Assembly: GCF_026914185.1 (NCBI RefSeq)
Contig: NC_070559.1
Location: 8,601,501-8,665,500 of the forward strand
Length of the DNA stretch: 64,000 nt
Direction: 5' to 3'
DNA from: Puccinia triticina
Taxonomy: Eukaryota; Basidiomycota; Pucciniomycetes; Pucciniales; Pucciniaceae
Below the pieces are notes generated by a model. That model ran no database searches and was not told the origin of the DNA. It saw nothing but the letters and a program-made list of their open reading frames with translations. Shown here in pieces: positions 63,779-64,000 of this stretch. Made by a program: the position numbers and the translations under genes. Position 1 is the first letter of the stretch. Each line of letters begins with the position of its first letter.

Positions 63779-64000
63779 GCGTCTTCCGCCCGTACTTCTG
63801 AGTTTCTCACGTCTTCTAAGTTCAATACCCCGCAACTTCAATCTTCTCCAACTCTTTGGTTTAGATCACACCCCGCCGGCAGTATCCCCGGCTCTCTCTC
63901 TCTCAAAAAACAAAATTGCCAATGCGCCATTCCAGCCGTCAGAAAATCATCCCCCCCCCCACGCTTACACGATCCTCATAGCGCTCACTCACAGCCAATC
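63779..64000 (+). mobile_element. LTR J, right part (runs off the window)
   Basis: Continues the J LTR after L: CTTCTGAGTTTCTCACGTC resembles K's CCTTCTGAGTTTCAAGC, and GCCGGCAGTATCCCCGGC and ACGCTTACACGATCCTCAT are shared with B's LTR. Whether J is a solo LTR or starts a full element cannot be seen. Confidence 0.7.

Overview
This is eukaryotic, almost certainly fungal DNA. It has short (about 80-120 nt) GT-AG introns, an actin-regulating (Ark/Prk/NAK type) protein kinase relic, Ty3/gypsy elements including a chromodomain-bearing chromovirus, and a PIF/Harbinger transposase relic. A TE-rich basidiomycete, perhaps a rust-like genome, is my inference; no marker gene proves the taxon. There is no intact single-copy host gene: roughly nine tenths of the window is mobile DNA, much of it nested, and target-site duplications (TSDs) let the order of insertion be read.

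Left end (1-6262): low-complexity and foldback repeats, a tRNA-like relic, a minus-strand NAK-family kinase pseudogene (3005-5196) with an in-frame TAG and no N-lobe, then a clean 200-bp MITE and several hairpin repeats.

6263-24393 is a four-level nest. Element E (minus strand, gypsy, TSD CCGT) has in its 3' LTR element A (plus, non-coding, TSD ACGG). A has in its 5' LTR solo LTR D (TSD CCGT). D contains element B (plus, gag-only, TSD ACGT, LTRs differing only in homopolymer or short-repeat length). E itself sits in a PIF/Harbinger transposase gene (minus strand).

24709-34290 is element F, a chromovirus inserted in the same Harbinger gene (TSD GGAAC). Its two 1015-bp LTRs look identical. Its gag-pol is intact apart from one frame break, and it shows two striking features: about 5.1 kb of gag-pol with no CpG at all, and a CpG-rich 5' region in which two reading frames are open for 1.2 kb.

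34503-46921 holds an LTR fragment, a 215-bp hAT-type MITE with a perfect 8-bp TSD, element K (gypsy, relative of E, TSD ACGG), solo LTR M1 (TSD ACGG) and poorly characterised hairpin-rich DNA. 46922-51007 is a copia RT/RNase H relic split by solo LTR I and by the gag-only element G (TSD TGGAC).

51008-64000: LTR J entered the copia relic and was itself split by element L (51602-63778). L is a degenerate E/K-like gypsy element. Its pol has an acidic tail interrupted by an inverted solo LTR, and between pol and the 3' LTR it carries an antisense spliced gene with a Cys-cluster motif and an intron containing about 430 nt of CTTTTTTT repeats.

Cross-cutting themes: the TGTGGTG-type LTR family (E, A, D, B, K, M1, M2, J, L, L') makes 4-bp TSDs with a central CG (mostly ACGG/CCGT). 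Its coding members carry several copies of a homologous 104-121-nt intron whose 5' splice site lies in a covarying hairpin. Two of them hold a primer-binding site copied from exactly nucleotides 27-76 of tRNA-Tyr.
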